A stretch of 64,000 nt of DNA from Hanleya hanleyi (taxonomy: Eukaryota > Mollusca > Polyplacophora > Lepidopleurida > Hanleyidae): contig JAVTVY010025061.1 in assembly GCA_036873755.1 (NCBI GenBank), positions 49,186 to 113,185 on the forward strand, given 5' to 3'. The translations under genes were made by a program, and so were the position numbers. The notes under the pieces are model-generated. The model was not told where the DNA came from. It did not search any database and saw only the letters and a list, made by a program, of their open reading frames with translations. Below are positions 45,430-57,054 of this stretch, piece after piece; position 1 is the stretch's first letter; each line of letters begins with the position of its first letter.

Positions 45430-46175
45430 TAGTCTTGGCTGTGATAGTTCTACATAAAGTACCCAAGACATGTACTGTAATTGGTACCCTTCGTCTTATA
45501 TATATATATCGTTTTAATCTTGTAGTTTTAGTTTACAATGTGTTAAATGGACAAGCCACATCCTGTATTAAGACCCATATAAATTTACAGTCATCAGCAA
45601 GAACTTCGCGATCTCAGTCCAAAGAGTTTCGAAATTTCCCTTTTTGCTCGTATAGAAAATTTTAAAACAGTCAATTAGAATAGTCGGGGAGACTATTCTA
45701 ATTGACTGTTTGATTGATTATGATGTATAATCAGAAAATGCGAAAGCCCCAGGAGTTTAAAATTACATGTTAAAAGTTTTAGCTCGATAATTACAGAAAT
45801 CCTTTACAAATTATGTTACACCTTAAATAGATATTAACCTTTCTCTTATTTAATCTTACATCCAGACTAGGGTATATAGCTGAGTGGTTTGATACCGACT
45901 TATGTTTAGTTTAATATAGCGATTCTTACGAGTAAATAGTTGTTCGTACATTGATAGTATTCCATACAAGTTACAGATTATCTTTTGTTTAGGCCCATTT
46001 AATTAATAAGTTTTTAATAATGTTCAGAACTATTTTACGATTGCCTAATTGTTGTAAATGTGTACTATGGTATTATTGTTATAATCATTATAGCTCTCGA
46101 CCCTCATGGAAACAGGTTGTATAATCCTATCGAGTCTTTCGAGCTTTAAATAAATTTATTGTTATTATTACACTT
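45430..46175 (+). mobile_element. 5'-truncated LINE 3' end
   Basis: The frame 45435-45665 ends with RFNLVVLVYNVLNGQATSCI then KEFRNFPFCSYRK, which resembles the last ~60 residues of CR1-type ORF2 (K-LNGLAPSYL and R.. FPFSY.. patterns). A ~480-bp 3' UTR follows with CCTCATGGAAACAGGTTGTA, TTTCGAGCTTTAAATAAATT and a terminal TTATTGTTATTATTAC, a common LINE 3' terminus style. Confidence 0.55.
45665..45711. repeat. Perfect 21-bp hairpin just after the LINE stop
   Basis: AAACAGTCAATTAGAATAGTC, loop GGGGA, then the exact complement. The stem starts at the last base of the TAA stop (45663-45665). It could fold in RNA or be a recent inverted duplication. Confidence 0.9.
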
Positions 46176-46544
46176 ATCATGAACAAGTAAAAAAAAATGG
46201 TTGTCTTTTTTATTTCAACACTGTTCCCGGTATCTTTGTCATCATTGACCGTTCGTGTTCATATTGCGTTTCTGCGTCGAACTTCTAGTTTGGGCACCAA
46301 ACTCCGTGGTATACTTAATGGAACAATCGGGATACTGTCCCGTTGTCTCAGAAACATAGCTTTCGACTGGTTTTGGTTCATATGGGTTACATCCTTTTTC
46401 ACCACAATATGGCCCTTCTAAAGTTTATAAGCCAGAGGTCTGGCTTGAAAAAAAAATGTCTTCCACCTAATTCGCTCACGGGTGATGTTGCAGAGTCTCA
46501 CAAGCTGCTGCAAAAAGCATAAACTTAGAGTCGATTAGTAAAGA
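46176..46544. other. No recognisable feature
   Basis: A 74-codon plus-strand frame (46197-46421) shows no known domain. No repeat was recognised. Confidence 0.3.
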
Positions 46545-46699
46545 AGCATATTTTGAAGATGACCTCATTGTGACGTCATCAAAGCGGCCATCTTGGATTT
46601 TTTAACATTTTCTGGTAGTTCTTGACCCAAGGGTATTGTGTGAGGACGAAATGGCTCCCGAGACTTGGAAAGGTCCCAAAAATACCAGGCCAGGTAAGG
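46545..46699 (+). mobile_element. piggyBac-like TTAA MITE, copy D, right part
   Basis: TGTGACGTCATCAAAGCGGC, GGTAGTTCTTGACCCAAGGG and the end CCAGGCCAGGTAAGG directly before TTAA (46700-46703). It aligns with 41540-41620 of copy C and supplies the right terminus that C lacks. Confidence 0.55.
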
Positions 46700-46703
46700 T
46701 TAA

Positions 46704-48294
46704 AAGTCAATATTAATAAAGAGCAACACAATGGCAAGACCTGAGATGGTTTTATATGGCTCAAATTTGTTCTCCGCGGATGTGTTGAAAGGTTCTGTTT
46801 TTCACAGTTTGAACGATGGAGGTGTAGGTATCACGGCGTGTAGACCTCGCATTTGAGGAATGCATAAAACTTCCATGCATAATGTGAATGTATACTCCGT
46901 ATATCTGAACGCGACTACGGTCTGTGGAAGGAATTTATTGTAAAAAAATCATCAGTTTATGCGTTCGATCAACGCTTGATGACAATTATGCGCTCTGTAA
47001 AAAACAAGCATGGGGACGCTAGACTCGCAAACCAGTGAATTTCCATCAAATGCCGCTTATTGGACGATAGCCCATTACCCAAAATTCCGATAATGTATCG
47101 CCATGCATGCAGCACCGTGTTGGCGCTCTGTGTCCAAAGCACCGGGAAGGTGCGTTTGTCGAAATATAGGATATTATCCCTCTTCCTGATCTAAAAAATC
47201 CTTCTGCAACCATATCGTGACGTTTTACGTCGATGGTGACGTTCGACGCAGAAACACAACATAATAATGTCTTGGCATGACCACAATGAGTCCGGAAACA
47301 GTTGTTAAATTCGAAAAGACAGCCATTTTAACTCTTTCAAGAGAAATTTCGGTGGATTAGCATTCATGTTCCCTGGATTTTTGTCTAGATTACGGAGGGG
47401 GCAAGTGAATGGAACACTACAAGATTGTGAATTGAATCTCAAAAGAATAGAAATTCTTTGTAGCTCCCGAAATGTACGATAAAATATTAATATCTTCAGT
47501 CCAGTTCGCCAGAGATGGTTTATACCCGTCAAAATTTGATTTTTTTTGTCGCTGCAATAACCATTTGGACGAAGACTGTGCATGATAAATAGTAATCTTG
47601 TGATGACCGACAAATAGCTCTACCTAATTGAAACATAAATAGTATAACACCTCACGGTTTTATTTCTAATTAATGAACGCCCAGTGTTCGGAAGCATAGA
47701 ATGTCATTATGATCCCAATTTGTTCTATCCAGGAATAAAATGATATGTTGATTACCAAGTTTACGATATAAATGATCGGTTTACGATATTCGCATTGGCT
47801 GGAACAGAGAATCCATCAATGAAAACCGCCGAGTATCACTTGTTCGATAGAACCCTGCAATGTCTATAAAGACGGGAGAGAGGAGTTGCCAGATTATAAA
47901 TGATCTGACGAAAATGAAAGGAAGACCTTTCAACACGTCAATCATAATATCGACGAATTACTCATAATTACAGACGATCGCCTGACGGTCGATATGACTA
48001 CCAATTAGTTCTCGTTATAGACTCATGGCAGACTAATGAAATGCTACTTGACAGTGATGAGGATCTGCCGACAGCGTCATTAGAGCTAGCGTCAATGAAT
48101 CCAGGCAACATCTTATATGATAATCATTAGACAGCTATTATTATCAATATGCACGAAATTATCTAATCACCGATCGCCAACAAGAGAAAACGAGTTCGGC
48201 ATTGCTGATATCAGAACTGAAAAGGACAAACGGCAGGCCGACATCAATGGGCTATGGTCGATTGTGTGTGCCAAATTTTCAAAACCAGGTGCGA
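46704..48294. other. No recognisable gene
   Basis: Mixed AT-rich DNA. The frames at 47305-47613 and 48117-48302 have no known domain. No structural element was seen. Confidence 0.35.
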
Positions 48295-48595
48295 AATACT
48301 AGTGTCTAGTCCGTCATTCAACATCAACCGTCGTCAATTAATCTATCTATCTATCTATTAAAGAATTTTCGCGTTTATAATCCAAGACTAATTCCATATA
48401 ACAGCAGCAGCACCAAATTTAAAGAAAAGAAATCATATTATAAAAAAAACATAGGCTAGGTTCCTGCAAGAGAGAAGCGGTCAACAGTTTTAGATGATGC
48501 CGGCAAAACCTCATGATGTTCAAGAAATATCAATCCCGTATCGTATCAGTATTCTTAATCAATATGATTTTTTTGTAAAGTCGCGACCCACGGGA
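48295..48595 (-). repeat. PLE-tail repeat, copy
   Basis: Minus-orientation tail: CTAGTCCGTCATTC and CAACCGTCGTC at its start, GCAAGAGAGAAGCGGTCAAC, and CCCGTATCGTATCAGTATTC. A short TCTA microsatellite (48342-48360) lies inside. Confidence 0.65.
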
Positions 48596-50107
48596 GTGAA
48601 TGATGTACGTGGATGCCAAATCAGTCCAATGATAACATATGTTGTCTAGGTTTAAGGCAGGTTTGATCATTAGTTGTGACCTGGTTGTGAAATTTGATCC
48701 CAGAGCCGCGCAGTAATATACCATCATTTTCCACGGATATATGGCCCCAAAGACTTTCGGTCGTTGGCAATTGTCAATATAATGGCATCTCTATTTTCCA
48801 CTGTTACACGCCGGAAACGGCCCTCAGGGTCAAAATGTAATCTCGGTAATTTGGTAGATACCTATTAACCACATAATTATCTGACGAAAGTAAGCCCTCG
48901 CACAAATACCGGTATACATGATATCTGGGAATATCTTTATATGTCAGAGGCTTAATTTGATTTGATTAAAATATGTCTCCACGGCATCGGACTATCCCCC
49001 AGGCAGTTTTCCACACTAAATATGTTAAAAGACGAGACTGAGTAGGTGAATTCACATGATGACGGTGGTGTATTTAGGTAGCGTTATTTTTGCATTTTAT
49101 GAAAGCATATAATAAAAGGAGTTATTAGGGAACTGAGTAATTTTATTGCTGAAGTTGCCTATGTAAGATAATGGAAGGGTTCTAATTAAAAGTATAATGA
49201 CCCCGTGTCTATTATATACCTCACCTATGACAGGAATAACGAAGACTAGTTTCTGTTCTCCTGATAGAAGCAAATGGTCAGAATCATGTTGGATTGTGCT
49301 ATATAACAGTCGATTGAACTAAAAGTTTAGTGTGTAATCAGACATAACGACCAATTAAAGAATCTGGTTGGAATACTGCTTCGATCTAAACCATTATCGA
49401 TGGGAGATACAGCGAATCTTAGAAAATAACTTGAGGGTCGAAAAGAGTCAATCAAACAATGAAAATGAAACTATTCCATCAATGCAAATCGGGTTATCAT
49501 TAATATAGTTTGTTGGTAGTGGCACGCTGAGAAGAAACCGAGAGCGAATGAGGAAATTATCATCACTAAATATATTTTTTGAAGTATTGTATTTTTCATT
49601 TTTCATTCTTTATCGTTTATGGTCGTGAATCTTCAGCCAGACTGGAAGGAGTGGAATTAGCCGGTGTGCAGGCATGTGCCGTGTCCCGTGTTCTTGGGTA
49701 TGGCAATGGACTGGTCTGTTGTCATCACCAGATCCACTAACACAATCTGAACACGAAAATCTGACTATTTAATGCTGGGGTCAGATTGGGCCTTTGTTCG
49801 AACCAGTTATTTATCGAACAAATATATATCGAGTAAAGAGCTCGCACGAATATATCTTCTGGAAATATGGGGATTTGAAGATGCCGTAATGCACAGAAAT
49901 TTTTCAATTTAGTTTAGCAATCTAAGCATATTTAGAATAATGCATTGCACCCGCAAGGGAATCCATGAAATTTATCTTATTTAATGTGAACCACTCTATC
50001 CTTCTCGACAAACTTCGTTACCCTGGAAACAAGGCGTTAGAAATAATTGGTTTCAAAATATCTGGAGAATTCAGTTTCCATTTGTGAATGGGACAGAATC
50101 TGATCCT
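48596..50107. other. No recognisable gene
   Basis: AT-rich; no domain, TIR pair or tandem repeat noticed. Confidence 0.35.
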
Positions 50108-50111
50108 TTAA

Positions 50112-50654
50112 CCCTACCTGGCCTGGGGGGGGGGGGGGGGGGAACTTCCCGCTTTCTTGGTTTTTTGCTCCTATCTCCGGAACGACGAAAAATTGAGAGC
50201 CGAGACTCCGTGACTATGTAGATTATCATATTGGGGTCATTTAGGCCTATTTGCATTACTCCCGAGCAGAAGATCATGGGTAATATAAAAAGACGACCAT
50301 GTGGGGTACCAGAAAAGTGATATTTTCGTCAGTTTTCTTCAAAATCTGTGCTTTTTTTCTGCAATGAAAATTGGATAAAACCTATTTTATTTCATAACAG
50401 ATTATTATTTACTAATTCATCATGCAGTTTTTGCAAAGAAAACACATCAACAATTTTTTTTTAAATCTGACCGAAAAATCGTATAAAACATGCTGTTTTT
50501 GAAAATGCCGTCTCATCGTGGATTATGTTTTCCTTTTCTACCAAAGATTGACCCAACGATATAGTGTGGTAAGTTGCAGTCCCCTAGTCTTAGGGATAGC
50601 GAAAATATATTTAGGGGCCCCCACAGGCTTCGGTACACCCCAGGTCAGATAGGG
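50112..50654 (+). mobile_element. piggyBac-like TTAA MITE, copy E (both ends)
   Basis: Best copy of the family: CCCTACCTGGCCTGGGG at the left, CCCCAGGTCAGATAGGG at the right, both flanked by TTAA (50108-50111, 50655-50658). A run of ~17 G follows the left TIR. TTAA plus a CCC start is the piggyBac pattern. Interior: CTCCGTGACTATGTAGATTA, CCTATTTGCATTACTCCCGA, no transposase. Confidence 0.7.
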
Positions 50655-51733
50655 TTAAGGTTCCCGGATACTTAACAGGCTTAAAACAACAAAAAAGAAA
50701 AAAAAAACAAAAAACGAGAAAGCTTTTCATTATCATCCGAACGCATGGCACGATCATACGTAGAAACTTCTGCTCGTAGCCATGCGGTAACGGGTGCTAT
50801 CTGAGTGTAATAGGGTGTTTCCCAAATGGTCACATCCGACTGGTCCCGTTACATCCGACATCGGTGCAATCAGATTCATACAACGAAGACACACCTCCAG
50901 AAAGCGATCGATTGAAATGATCAACAATTTTTTTTCCTGCTTTTTTGTTTTTTTTGCTCCCATCTCCGGAACGACGAAAAATTGAGAGCCGAGACTCCGT
51001 GACTATGTAGATTATCATATTGGGGTCATTTAGGCCTATTTGCATTACTCCCGAGCAGAGGATCATGGGTAAATATAAAAAGACGACCATGTGGGGTACC
51101 AGAAAAGTGATATTTTCGTCAGTTTTCTTCAAAATCTGTGCTTTTTTTCTGCAAGGAAAATTGGATAAAACCTATTTTATTTCATAACAGATTATTATTT
51201 ACTAATTCATCATGCAGTTTTTGCAAAGAAAACACATCAACAATTTTTTTTTAAATCTGACCGAAAAATCGTATAAAACATGCTGTTTTTGAAAATGACG
51301 TCTCTGCGACGTCATCATGGCGTCCATCGTGGATTATGTTTTTCATTTTCTACCAAAGATTGACCCAACGATATAGTGTGGTAAGTTTCAGTCCTCTAGT
51401 CTTAGGGATAGCGAAAATATATTTAGGGGCCCCCACAGGCTTCGGTACACCCCAGGTCAGATAGGGTTAAGGTTCCCGGATACTTAACAGGCTTAAAAAA
51501 ACAAAAACAAAAACAAAAACAAAAACGAGAAAGCTTTTCATCATCATCCGAACGCATGGCACGATCATACGTAGAAACTTCTGCTCGTAGCCATGCGGTA
51601 ACGGGTGCTATCTGAGTGTAATAGGGTGTTTCCCAAATGGTCACATCCGACTGGTCCCGTTACATCCGACATCGGTGCAATCAGATTCATACAACGAAGA
51701 CACACCTCCAGAAAGCGATCGATTGAAATGATC
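50160..51733. repeat. Tandem duplication of ~765-785 bp
   Basis: 50160-50922 is repeated at 50949-51733 with very few differences. The second copy keeps CTGCGACGTCATCATGGCGTC (51303-51323), absent from the first, and the A-rich tracts near 50690 and 51500 differ. The unit contains the TTAA MITE except its left end plus ~265 bp of downstream flank. The first copy is the original because it has the left TIR and TTAA. Confidence 0.9.
50949..51466 (+). mobile_element. piggyBac-like TTAA MITE, copy F (duplicated, no left end)
   Basis: Same sequence as copy E from CATCTCCGGAACGACG onward, ending CCAGGTCAGATAGGG before TTAA (51467-51470). It arose by segmental duplication, not transposition, since the left TIR is missing and the flank is duplicated too. 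Confidence 0.65.
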
Positions 51734-52256
51734 CCATGGTGGGCCTCGAAGTGCCCCCATCACAAAATAAAAAGCATATCATTTTCCTGTGGCCTGCCGC
51801 CGATTTTATTCTGTTTTCAAATATGTTAGGCCGTTTGTAATATGATTTTTCTTAAGATAAACAAAGAAGCATGCTCCACTAGAGTGAGAAATAAAATAGC
51901 TAATTCGCACAACTTCGTTTTGGTCTCGCGTAGACTCCCCCAGTCTTGCGCCTCGTGAAACTGACATGTCTGCATGTCTGAGAAATATTTGAATACAGAT
52001 AATATCATTGGCTCGTTTAAATGGGACCGACATTTGACCTCATGCTTTGGGAACAACTTTCGAACTGGATTATCTCCCTCTAGATAGATGGCGCCGTGTG
52101 AAATACATGCCGAATCAAAGCGACAATCTAAGGGTAGTGTTAAGTGAAACGTGAAATGCCCTTAGCAAGCTAAGATGGCTTTTCATCTAATAAGAACATT
52201 AATAATCAACTCCATAAGTTGGTGAAAAATGAGCGACAACAATACATTTTCTCATT
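51734..52256. other. No recognisable feature
   Basis: Two overlapping minus-strand frames (51806-52056) lack known domains. No repeat recognised. Confidence 0.3.
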
Positions 52257-54287
52257 CACTCTCAGAAAAAAGGATTCGAAAAAGGTTCTTTACTAAAGTT
52301 GATGGTTCTATATAGAACCCTTTCTACATCAAAACCATATGATGGTTCTTAACGACTGAGGTGGTTCTATATAGAACCATTTCCGCGCGAAATGGTTCTT
52401 CGTGACACAGGTGAACAAAGAAATGGTTCTGTGCCAACGCGCGAAACTAAAGCCCGGCGCACACGAGAGCTATCAGCTGAGCTGACGGCCTCAATTGCCT
52501 GTCAGCTCGGGGGCTAGCTCTCGTGTGCGGGCAGTTTTTGGTGAGTTTTTGGCCTCGCGAGGCCGGGAAAATAATATCAAGCTTGTTTGATAATTTCGCC
52601 TCGCGAGGCCAAATCCTCAGCGTGTGCGGCGAACGCAAGCCAACAGCTCAGCAATTTTATTGGACCGGCCAATGAATCGCATGTTATTTTCACGCGATTC
52701 ATACGCACGACTCTTCAAAATGGACTTGAAGAAGACGTTATGCGGGAACTGAAATCAATTTCGTGAAACTTTTGCTCACCATGTGCGCTGAAACCACACG
52801 AGAGCTAGCCCCTGAGCTGACAGACAATTGAGGCCGTTAGCTCAGCTGATATCTCTCATGTGCGCCGGGCTTAAAACCGCCGTTGAGAGACCTATTTAAT
52901 CTGCCTGTTGCAAACCTCGCCCCAGTACAGCCGTAAAACAGAGTACATCTCTGAAAATCTCACATAATCAAAGGTATGTATGGTTAATTTTGATTGTAGA
53001 AAATACATTCCTTGTTCAATAGCAATGTTTACGATACGGTCTAGATGGGATATGACGGGTTACATGTTCTTTTGCAAAATATAAAATCAATCCAACGGCA
53101 GCAGATATGTGATAATCGGGGTAAGTGGGGGGTGATAGACAAATATAGCTATAGCTTGAAGGGAGGTACTGCTTGTGTACAGGATAGACTGCGTTTTCGC
53201 TGTATGTTCTGTCCATGACATGCATTGTTTTGAATACTTTACGATTTATATTTATGCCATTAAATATTTATTAACTTTGATCTGACAAATATACATAAAA
53301 ATATCTGTCATGTATATTCGTATCCGAATATTTGTAATCCTTATTCAAATGTGACCTGATCTGAGCCTGTCGTTAATTTTCTGGTCCTTTTTGGTTTATT
53401 TACTGTATTTCGCTTGTCCATATCGTAATATTTTTCTTCATTATTGTACAGGTGTCCGCAGTAACAGTTCAAAATGAGAATTATTAGGATATTGAAGACG
53501 TTCACAGAGGAGAAAAGAAGGGTAGGAGCTATTACAGGTGCCCAGGCTGACCTGTGAAAAAGATCCAACATTTACAGCTATCAAGTGTGCTTAGAATCAA
53601 GTGTGTTCAGAAGTGACAGTGGAGTGACCAGAGACAAGGCTTTGAAACTCTATTTGCAATCAGTATATCAAACATTATAAGCAGATTCATTTTTCTGGAT
53701 ATCAATATATCAGACGAAATATTCAAGCGAATGATATGATATTCTGCGTATACAGAGTTGTGTGATGTAGAGATAATTCCAATTCTTTTTGAGGTACTGG
53801 GGACAACTGAATCGAGATTCAGGAGACACTTTTGTGTCTTTCAACACAATACTTAACAAAGCAGGGAACTGGCACGCAGGAATCTTGAAACATGTATGTC
53901 TACATTTAATATTGATAATAAATTAAAATATATGAAAATTGTAACTATGTATTCTATTCGTTATAAAATTGTCCATGGAATCAGTTTGGTATGGGTATAT
54001 AACCCCTTTCGAAATGACTTTATTGGGATACAGAATTTATGTCAACTACATTATAGTAGATCAATATATAACCGGAACCATAAATCCTTTTGGTGCTGTG
54101 TAGAACCCTTTTGATATGGTTCTACATAAAACCATTTCAAAATGGTTCCACATAGAACTCTTCTAAAATGGTTCTGTATAGAACCCTTTCAAAATGGTTC
54201 TATATAGAACCATTAAAGGTTCCGCCACATCAGCGACAAACTGAAGAACCTATATGATTGCATGTAGAACCTTTTTTCCTAAGAGTG
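52257..54287. mobile_element. 2.0-kb TIR element with GGTTCTATATAGAACC repeats
   Basis: Termini CACTCTCAGAAAAAAGG and CCTTTTTTCCTAAGAGTG are inverted. The outer ~190 bp on both sides contain repeated GGTTCTATATAGAACC palindromes and relatives (4 left, at least 6 right) spaced 25-40 bp apart. The interior (52880-54060) has short frames with no recognisable transposase; a nested MITE lies at 52451-52871. TSD not resolved. A large non-autonomous element or a decayed autonomous one. Confidence 0.65.
52451..52871. mobile_element. 421-bp MITE with TAA duplication
   Basis: TIRs of about 80 bp: AGCCCGGCGCACACGAGAGC, TCAGCTGAGCTGACGGCCTC and GGGGCTAGCTCTCGTGTG on the left with complements on the right. 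TAA flanks both ends (52448-52450, 52872-52874), a 3-bp target as in PIF/Harbinger-like groups. The interior has a CCTCGCGAGGCC palindrome twice. Inserted into the larger TIR element. Confidence 0.8.
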
Positions 54288-54354
54288 CACCTCAAATTAA
54301 TCTTTCAGACAAATCATCCCGATTGAGACTATTAGGCGGCGAGAACTGTAGGTG

Positions 54355-54681
54355 ATTACAACACATATAAGGGAAGTGGAAAGAGGTGCCGACATACTGC
54401 CAGAGCCACATGACTTCACAGTATAGTCTTCCGGTTAATCTATTCTATTAAAAGCACATACCAAGAATCTCACGATTCGTGATATGTGTTATATCTCAGG
54501 TACGCTTTTATTGTACCTGTTCATGTGGCAACTTGAATGACATGACCACACGGCCCCTAGCACTGGCATAAGCGGTATTAGATACAAATCTAGAGAGCTA
54601 TGATGGAAATGCTCTGACAACTCGTATATTGGTAATGGCTGAGCTGTGTCGCTGTGACAACTCGTACACTGGGGATTGGTG
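54355..54681 (+). repeat. Dispersed repeat R, copy 2
   Basis: Near-identical to 13137-13460, including AACACATATAAGGGAAGTGG, ACAGTATAGTCTTCCGG, CCACACGGCCCCTAGCAC, CAAATCTAGAGAGCTATGAT and CTCGTACACTGGGGATTGG. A short echo (GTGGATTGGTGAGCTGTATC) recurs at 55525-55550. Confidence 0.75.
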
Positions 54682-54982
54682 CACAGGCATTTGATAAGGG
54701 TCAGTATAAGAAGATGGGTATCTCAGTAATATCCTAATTATCCGTGGTAGTTATGTATCTAAATATATGGACCCCACCAACTAAGGTCGCAGACAAGGTA
54801 CCGCACTGTCCATTACAACCCGAATTTAGATAGAAATTTCCAAGGGAAAAGTCACAGTTCATACTTTGCACATACCTTTTATGCAATAAATGATGTTTGT
54901 TGAACATACCTGCTGCATTGATTTTAATTATTTACTGCAACAAAAAGATGTATTTCATGTAACTCGACAAATATGGTTGAAA

Positions 54983-55188
54983 CAATTTTCTTAACAACGT
55001 TAACCGAACATGAGGAGATAGACGGCATTTGATAGGCCAAAATCGCTGTCTCTGATCAGTGAAATGCCGTCTCTCTAAAGTCAAGATTTCCGCATTCCAT
55101 GGAATTTGTGATGACCGTAGTAACCAGTGCATTGACCAATCAAACAACTCGTACTTGTTACGTTTCGGAAAACGTTGTTAAGAGAATT
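54983..55188. mobile_element. ~206-bp MITE
   Basis: Left CAATTTTCTTAACAACGTTA and right AACGTTGTTAAGAGAATTTC are inverted; ACCGAA/TTCGGA extends pairing. Flanks TTGAAA and TTTCAA are ambiguous. Non-coding. Confidence 0.5.
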
Positions 55189-55570
55189 TCAAACAAGATG
55201 GCGAGTGATTTACCTTCACTCCGTGTTAGAAGAATGGGGTATATATAACATTATAACAATATTGAATATATAAAGTTTTATTTTTACTACACCGACACAA
55301 AGGTCAATTGTGATTCATTTATCAATGAATAACTAACTGTAGGCCAGAGATCATCCATCCATACTGACTTCATGTTACTATTAGCTCTGCTATTAGTATA
55401 TATATGGGGTATATATAACAGCATGAGAAGAGCGATTACACTACACATACATATCATTTTAATCATTACAAAGACAAATTGGTGACTGATGACAACCCAT
55501 CCATTACTGACCCTTATCAAATGCCTGTGGATTGGTGAGCTGTATCGCCGTCAGATGAAAATGACGGCAT
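55189..55570. other. No recognisable feature
   Basis: Two identical short GGTATATATAACA blocks (55238-55252, 55407-55421). Otherwise nothing seen. Confidence 0.3.
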
Positions 55571-55779
55571 TTAAAGGTCAACCCAAACGGAATTTTTTTT
55601 GGTCTAAAAATCCTTAAAAATCATAGTTCATACTCCACTTTGTATGAAAAAAATATTGAAAAAATTCTAATCTGATCAGAAACACACGTAATATGGGAGC
55701 AAAGTGGGCTTTTCACACTTTCACAGCTGGCTTGATGACGTCACGCAGGGAAGTTGCCTGAGAAAAAACAGCGGATAAC

Positions 55780-56061
55780 ATGGAAAGCGAGTGCAGTCAG
55801 AGCTCCGGTTCAAATGTCGATTCGAGCGATATCAGCTGCTTAGATGGAAATATTTTTCGCCAAGAAGATGAAATAGACATAGAGGAGGATGATGACGGGC
55901 AAATTAACAGTTGTTTGCAGACAAACGGCGGAATTCAGCTCTATCAATTTGAGCCGTACGGCTCCGATTCTGACAGTGACAACCACTCTGACAATGCGGA
56001 ATTCGACGACGACAGGATTCGGAGAGGTCGTTTGTTGAATAGTGATTTGTATGCAACTTAA
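55780..56061 (+). CDS. P2X7 C-terminal-like protein, N-terminal fragment (93 aa)
   Basis: The acidic, Ser-rich frame MESECSQSSGSNVDSSD... leads to GGIQLYQFEPYGSDSDSD and RRGRLLNSDLY. Proteins with the P2X purinoceptor 7 C-terminal (ballast-type) domain in invertebrate genomes often start with an acidic stretch, then a Y-FEP motif, then ERL-N-DWC-CG-C. Here the chain diverges just where the first Cys pair should start and stops after 93 residues. Start chosen at the first ATG after the element's 5' end. The rest could be a second exon, but no Cys cluster is visible downstream. Confidence 0.45.
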   Translation: MESECSQSSGSNVDSSDISCLDGNIFRQEDEIDIEEDDDGQINSCLQTNGGIQLYQFEPYGSDSDSDNHSDNAEFDDDRIRRGRLLNSDLYAT

Positions 56062-56769
56062 CTGGAAACCTTATTATCGTCATCTATAAGACCAAATGTC
56101 CATATATTTCAAACTGTATTGAATGTAGAACGATTCTGTGATGTAAAGAACGAGCACATCTGTGTTGTTATTGTTGTTACTGACCGAGGCAGCCTTTTGG
56201 AAGGGATAAACTCCGGGATTCGGCAGTATGGACAGTAAACTGTTGATAACTCTACTGATATACGTCCGATTTGAATTTTGTTTGTTTTCCCATAATCCCC
56301 ATGAAATACCAATTTCAGAATTATAAGTTTGATAAAAAACTTTGGACATTCATGGCGAAAAGTACGCCGTGGTGAGTGGATCGGCATTCACATTTGCTCA
56401 ATTTTCGACAAATTACCTCGATTAAATTGAAATCGAATGATATTCCCACAATCTCAAATGTCAAGGGATTATGAAAGTATTATTATCACTTCTGTATTTA
56501 CAGCCATTCACTCCAATTGGTGTTTTTTATTTATTTACTTATCAAGCGTATATATATTTATGAAAGATCATTTCAGTATTATTAAATAGTATATATGAAA
56601 TAGAGACTCATCCAGTCTAACCTGTAGGTGCTCAAGCAACAAATGCCACGCGAGAGCGAGCAGGGCATGTACAGCCGTCTCCCTGCCCGAGGCCTCGCTT
56701 GCAGGCTAGGTTCGTTCAGCCGATGTCCGTGATAGATTCTCCTTGTCCGATTTCTTTGCCGTCACCTTC

Positions 56770-57054
56770 TGATTGTTCTTAGGTTTGATAGCTGGAATAG
56801 CTGTTCTCTTTAGTTTTGGTCTGTACCCGAATTCAACTGCTACGCTGTAGATGTCCTCGAATGATGTCTAATTTCTGTCAAAATGTGCCGAGCAAATTAT
56901 ACGAGTACTGGCTCGGGCCCTCTTTCCACACTCTCGTGTTGCGTACAAATTTCGTCCAATTTGCAGCGATTTTCTCGTCTTTAGGCCACAAATGAATACT
57001 AACACCGTCATCTGTAGTAAAACTGCAACCTCCCACTACACAACGTCGCGGCAT
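56770..57054 (-). pseudogene. THAP zinc-finger domain, frameshifted
   Basis: From ATG at 57054 it reads MPRRCVVGGCSFTT, then LWPKDEKIAANWTKFVRNTR and GPSQYS. These are the THAP start (C-x4-C), the conserved P...W and the F-R-R segments. A ~2-nt loss after GPSQY shifts the frame; in the new frame IICSAHFDRN gives the C-x2-H half, then a stop, then EFGYRPKLKRTAIPAI (the THAP AVPTI-like end). C2CH-type DNA-binding domains of this kind occur in P-element and Kolobok transposases. An upstream in-frame extension to 57225 is probably not coding. Confidence 0.75.
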
